This document shows positions 31,758 through 33,998 of a stretch of 33,998 bases of DNA, in pieces; the stretch's first letter is position 1, and each line of letters opens with the position of its first letter. The translations under genes were made by a program, and so were the position numbers. Source of the DNA: Thermococcus celericrescens. Lineage in GTDB: Archaea > Methanobacteriota_B > Thermococci > Thermococcales > Thermococcaceae. Location of the stretch: the NCBI RefSeq assembly GCF_001484195.1, contig NZ_LLYW01000010.1, positions 1 through 33,998 on the forward strand. The letters run 5' to 3'. Below the pieces are notes generated by a model. That model worked only from the letters and a program-made list of their open reading frames with translations. It was not told the origin of the DNA and ran no database searches.

Positions 31758-33311
31758 TCAATATCCCAGCTCCCTCAAATACCCCTCGATCTTCTCATCA
31801 ACCTTCGCCAGCTCCTCGTTAATTCTCCTCAGCTCCTCCCACTCGGCCTTAACATCGATCTCCTCCTCTTCCTCCATCGGGAAGACATAGAGGGTGACGT
31901 TGAGGTTGTGGTCGTTCTCCTTTATCTCGTCCAGGTCAACGACGCGCGCAAAGCCATCAACGTCCTCGAACTTCTCGAAAGCGGTAACTATTTTTCTGAT
32001 GTGCTCCTCGCCGAGGCGGTTGAGCTTCCTTATTTCGGGGTGTTTCTCGTACTCCTGTGAGGCGTTGATGAAGAGGACTTTTCCCTTCCTCTCTTTCGGC
32101 TTGTTGAGGTTGAAGACCATTATAGCCCCCGGCGCGCCGGTGTTGTAGAAGAGCTTCTCCGGGAGAAGTATCACCGCCTCAAGCAGGTCGTCCTTGAGTA
32201 TCTTCGCCCTTATCTTCTTTTCAGCCTCGCCCCTGAAGAGTGCGCCATTGTCTATGACGATGCCGACCCTTCCGTTATCTTTTGCACTCGCGAGCATGTG
32301 CTGGATCCATGCCCAATCTGCTGAGTTGTTCGGCGGATAGCCGTACTTGAAACGCTCCTCCTTGAACTCGGCCTTTTTGAGAGTCTCCTCGCCGTAGCCG
32401 TCCTGGTTCCACGGAGGGTTGGCTATAACCACATCGAAGCGCTTGAGCCTTTCGCCGTCCTTGAACTGTGGCCGTAGCAGTGTATCACCGACTGCCAGCT
32501 TTGGCGACTTAATGCCGTGGAGTATCATGTTCATCTCAGCTAAAGCGTAGGTGGTTGGGTTGACCTCCTGGCCATAGAGGAAGAGCTTTTTAGCCTCATC
32601 CGCTCCGCGGTGCTCCTTAACGTAGAGATAAGCTCCGATGAGCATGCCACCAGAACCCATAGATGGATCATAAATCTCCTCGCCCGGCTCCGGCTTGAGG
32701 ATTTCAACTAGAAGCCTTATGACCTCTCTTGGGGTATAAACCTCACCCTCCTTGGCCTTCTGCGGGGCAAAATACCTCAGAATCCACTCGTAGGCATCGC
32801 CAAGAACATCGGGCGAGGCGTTCTTTAAGTCAAGCCCGCTGAAGAGCTCGAAGAGCTGCCTGAGTATTTCAGCGTTGTCCCTGTGGAGCATGAACTCCAT
32901 GAAGTCAAAGCGGTCAACGACACCCCTCAGGTTGGGGTTGAGCTCGGCGAGCTTCTTGAGCGCCTGCGAGAGGTTCTGGGGAAGGCTCTCGATGTCCTTC
33001 TCGCGGAGCTTCCTCCAGAGGTATTCAGGTGGATAGTTAATCGTGTACGCTTCCCTGTCTTTGAGGGCAAGCTCTTCGGCGGTCTTTCTGTCCAGACCTT
33101 CCTTCATGAGCTTCCTAACGTATTCCTCAAACTCCTTCTCCCACTCGTCGCTCAGACGTTTCAGGAAGAGCAGAAGGAGGATATACTTGTAATCGACCCT
33201 TGTCCTGATTAAATCTGCGGCCTTCTTAAGAACCCTCTCAAGCTCTTCCCTGGTTAAACCGTTATCCTTCCTGGAGGCATGGCCGATGAAATCGGTGAGC
33301 TTCCTCTCCAT
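31758..33311 (-). CDS. hsdM: Type I restriction-modification methyltransferase HsdM
   Basis: 517-residue N6-adenine DNA methyltransferase of the M.EcoKI type. The N-terminal helical domain contains YKYILLLLFLKRLSDEWEKEF (residues 41-61). EVYTPREVIRLL is followed by motif I DPSMGSGG (215-222), which binds S-adenosylmethionine. The catalytic motif IV NPPW is at 298-301. The C-terminal coiled region (EELRRINEELAKVDEKIEGYLREL) matches the HsdM-HsdS contact helix. Start ATG 33311 follows GGTGTGA and a TATA box. First gene of the island; two molecules with one HsdS form the methylase core. Confidence 0.94.
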   Translation of the reverse strand: MERKLTDFIGHASRKDNGLTREELERVLKKAADLIRTRVDYKYILLLLFLKRLSDEWEKEFEEYVRKLMKEGLDRKTAEELALKDREAYTINYPPEYLWRKLREKDIESLPQNLSQALKKLAELNPNLRGVVDRFDFMEFMLHRDNAEILRQLFELFSGLDLKNASPDVLGDAYEWILRYFAPQKAKEGEVYTPREVIRLLVEILKPEPGEEIYDPSMGSGGMLIGAYLYVKEHRGADEAKKLFLYGQEVNPTTYALAEMNMILHGIKSPKLAVGDTLLRPQFKDGERLKRFDVVIANPPWNQDGYGEETLKKAEFKEERFKYGYPPNNSADWAWIQHMLASAKDNGRVGIVIDNGALFRGEAEKKIRAKILKDDLLEAVILLPEKLFYNTGAPGAIMVFNLNKPKERKGKVLFINASQEYEKHPEIRKLNRLGEEHIRKIVTAFEKFEDVDGFARVVDLDEIKENDHNLNVTLYVFPMEEEEEIDVKAEWEELRRINEELAKVDEKIEGYLRELGY

Positions 33312-33345
33312 GATTCACACCGAAGAAAGGATACTCCATCGGGTT

Positions 33346-33357
33346 CTTATATTTAAC
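33346..33357 (-). promoter_or_regulatory. TATA box of the hsd operon
   Basis: TTAAATATAA on the minus strand, with transcription predicted near 33325. The short leader carries GGTGTGA before the hsdM ATG. It is the entry point for hsdM, the cargo genes and hsdS. Confidence 0.6.
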
Positions 33358-33390
33358 TCCATAAGGAAGAAGCAAAGAACGGGGCAGAAA

Positions 33391-33998
33391 TCAAATCCCA
33401 GCCCCAATATCCTCCGCGATGTCCGGGAGGTCGAGGGCCATGAGCTTGGCCTTGGTTGGGATTCCGTCCCTGCTCCAGCCGCGGGCCTGGTAGTATTCGT
33501 CGAGCATCCTATCGAGCTCCCACGGCGGGACGTGGAGGCCCTTGCTGACGCCCTCCGGGATCGGCTCCCACATGATTCTGTACGGCAGGGTGTCGTCCTT
33601 CCTGCTGAAGCCCTCGCGGACGTTGAAGGCCCTGGCGATGTTCATTATCCTCTCGCCGATGACCATCAGCTCGGCCTCGCCGATGTTCATGCCGGTGATG
33701 GCCTCGACGAGCGGCGGGAAGCCCTCGAGGAAGTACATGTGCCTTGAGAACTTGCACGTTCCGGTGGCGTCGTAGACCGCCATGAGGTTCTCGTGGAACG
33801 CTATTTCGAATCCCTTGTTCTCGCCCCTGGTCCTGTCAACGCCCTCGAACTTCCACCACCTGCCGACGAGCTCGGTTCCGTAGGCGCCGCTGGTGAGGTG
33901 GTCGGCACCGCGGACGCTGACGGCGAAAGCAAGTGCCATTCCCTTTATGCCGCGGACATCGTATGCTGGCGGCTCCATTCCCTTGACGTGCATGGCGA
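33391..33998 (-). CDS. Aldehyde ferredoxin oxidoreductase family, C-terminal part
   Basis: The last ~202 codons; the frame is open to the window edge, so the 5' part is missing. The segment ARAFNVREGFSRKDDTLPYR is diagnostic of the tungsten (tungstopterin) aldehyde/formaldehyde ferredoxin oxidoreductases. PAYDVRGIKGMALAFAVSVRGADHLTSGAYG is the domain-2/3 boundary of the same family. The usual ending (LDEYYQARGWSRDGIPTKAKLMALDLPDIAEDI) follows. These enzymes oxidise aldehydes to acids with ferredoxin as acceptor in sugar and peptide catabolism. The Fe-S-cluster cysteine motif is not in view here. Which paralog (AOR, FOR or GAPOR-like) cannot be decided from the fragment. Confidence 0.9.
   Translation of the reverse strand, partial: AMHVKGMEPPAYDVRGIKGMALAFAVSVRGADHLTSGAYGTELVGRWWKFEGVDRTRGENKGFEIAFHENLMAVYDATGTCKFSRHMYFLEGFPPLVEAITGMNIGEAELMVIGERIMNIARAFNVREGFSRKDDTLPYRIMWEPIPEGVSKGLHVPPWELDRMLDEYYQARGWSRDGIPTKAKLMALDLPDIAEDIGAGI

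Overview
The window is chromosomal DNA of a hyperthermophilic euryarchaeon of the order Thermococcales, most likely a Thermococcus. The gene content shows this: aIF1A, a RIO1 kinase, the KH-domain partner of the small ribosomal subunit, DNA topoisomerase VI, archaeal EF-2 and EF-1alpha, S10, GTP cyclohydrolase MptA, and a tungsten-type aldehyde ferredoxin oxidoreductase. GC content is fairly high, gene starts have GGAGGTGAT-type Shine-Dalgarno sites, and promoters have A-rich BRE plus TTTATA/TTTAAA TATA boxes. Some promoters (HD protein, DUF234 ATPase) sit about 26 nt before the start codon and predict leaderless mRNAs.

Layout. (1) 1-460: non-coding flank with a faint insertion-sequence-like scar. 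(2) 461-6931, + strand: a tight informational operon of aIF1A, RIO1, KH protein, Top6B, Top6A and two uncharacterised archaeal proteins. (3) 7003-10520: a two-gene McrBC restriction system whose McrB carries a long beta-rich, propeller-like N-terminal region. (4) 10580-12673: a DUF4129-like membrane protein, MptA and a RelBE-type toxin-antitoxin pair. (5) 12988-17502: an unusual exported-protein and ABC-transporter cluster. It holds a small secreted Gly/Tyr-rich protein, two tandem paralogous membrane-anchored exoproteins (both with broken frames), an ABC-2 permease, a second membrane-anchored exoprotein and an ABC ATPase. A 17-nt direct repeat lies at each end. (6) 17549-19259: an HD phosphohydrolase and a TumA/TumE-like toxin-antitoxin pair. 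(7) 19368-25034: EF-2, a DUF234-type ATPase, EF-1alpha, S10 and tRNA-Ser(GGA). (8) 25307-33311, - strand: a type I restriction-modification island. In transcription order it holds HsdM, a Lys-rich mini-protein, a PIN-domain RNase, a small membrane protein, HsdS, a strongly structured non-coding RNA with its own promoter, HsdR (C-terminal frame broken) and a YgjP-like metallopeptidase. (9) 33391-33998, - strand: the C-terminal part of an aldehyde ferredoxin oxidoreductase cut by the window edge.

How it works together. Housekeeping translation and topology genes alternate with defence and accessory modules: McrBC, type I R-M, two toxin-antitoxin pairs, a PIN RNase and a DUF234 ATPase. Two loci look least described. 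The first is a ~272-nt RNA (28920-29191) between hsdS and hsdR. Its ends form a 13-bp helix stacked on a perfect tRNA-like T-arm, and its interior contains competing long-range pairings. The second is the secreted-protein/ABC cluster, whose organisation resembles a bacteriocin production and self-protection locus, although no sequence family is recognised. In four places (about 10577, 13930, 14835 and 26190) adding one base would restore a longer plausible frame. These may be real decay or single-base deletions in the assembly, and should be checked against reads first.
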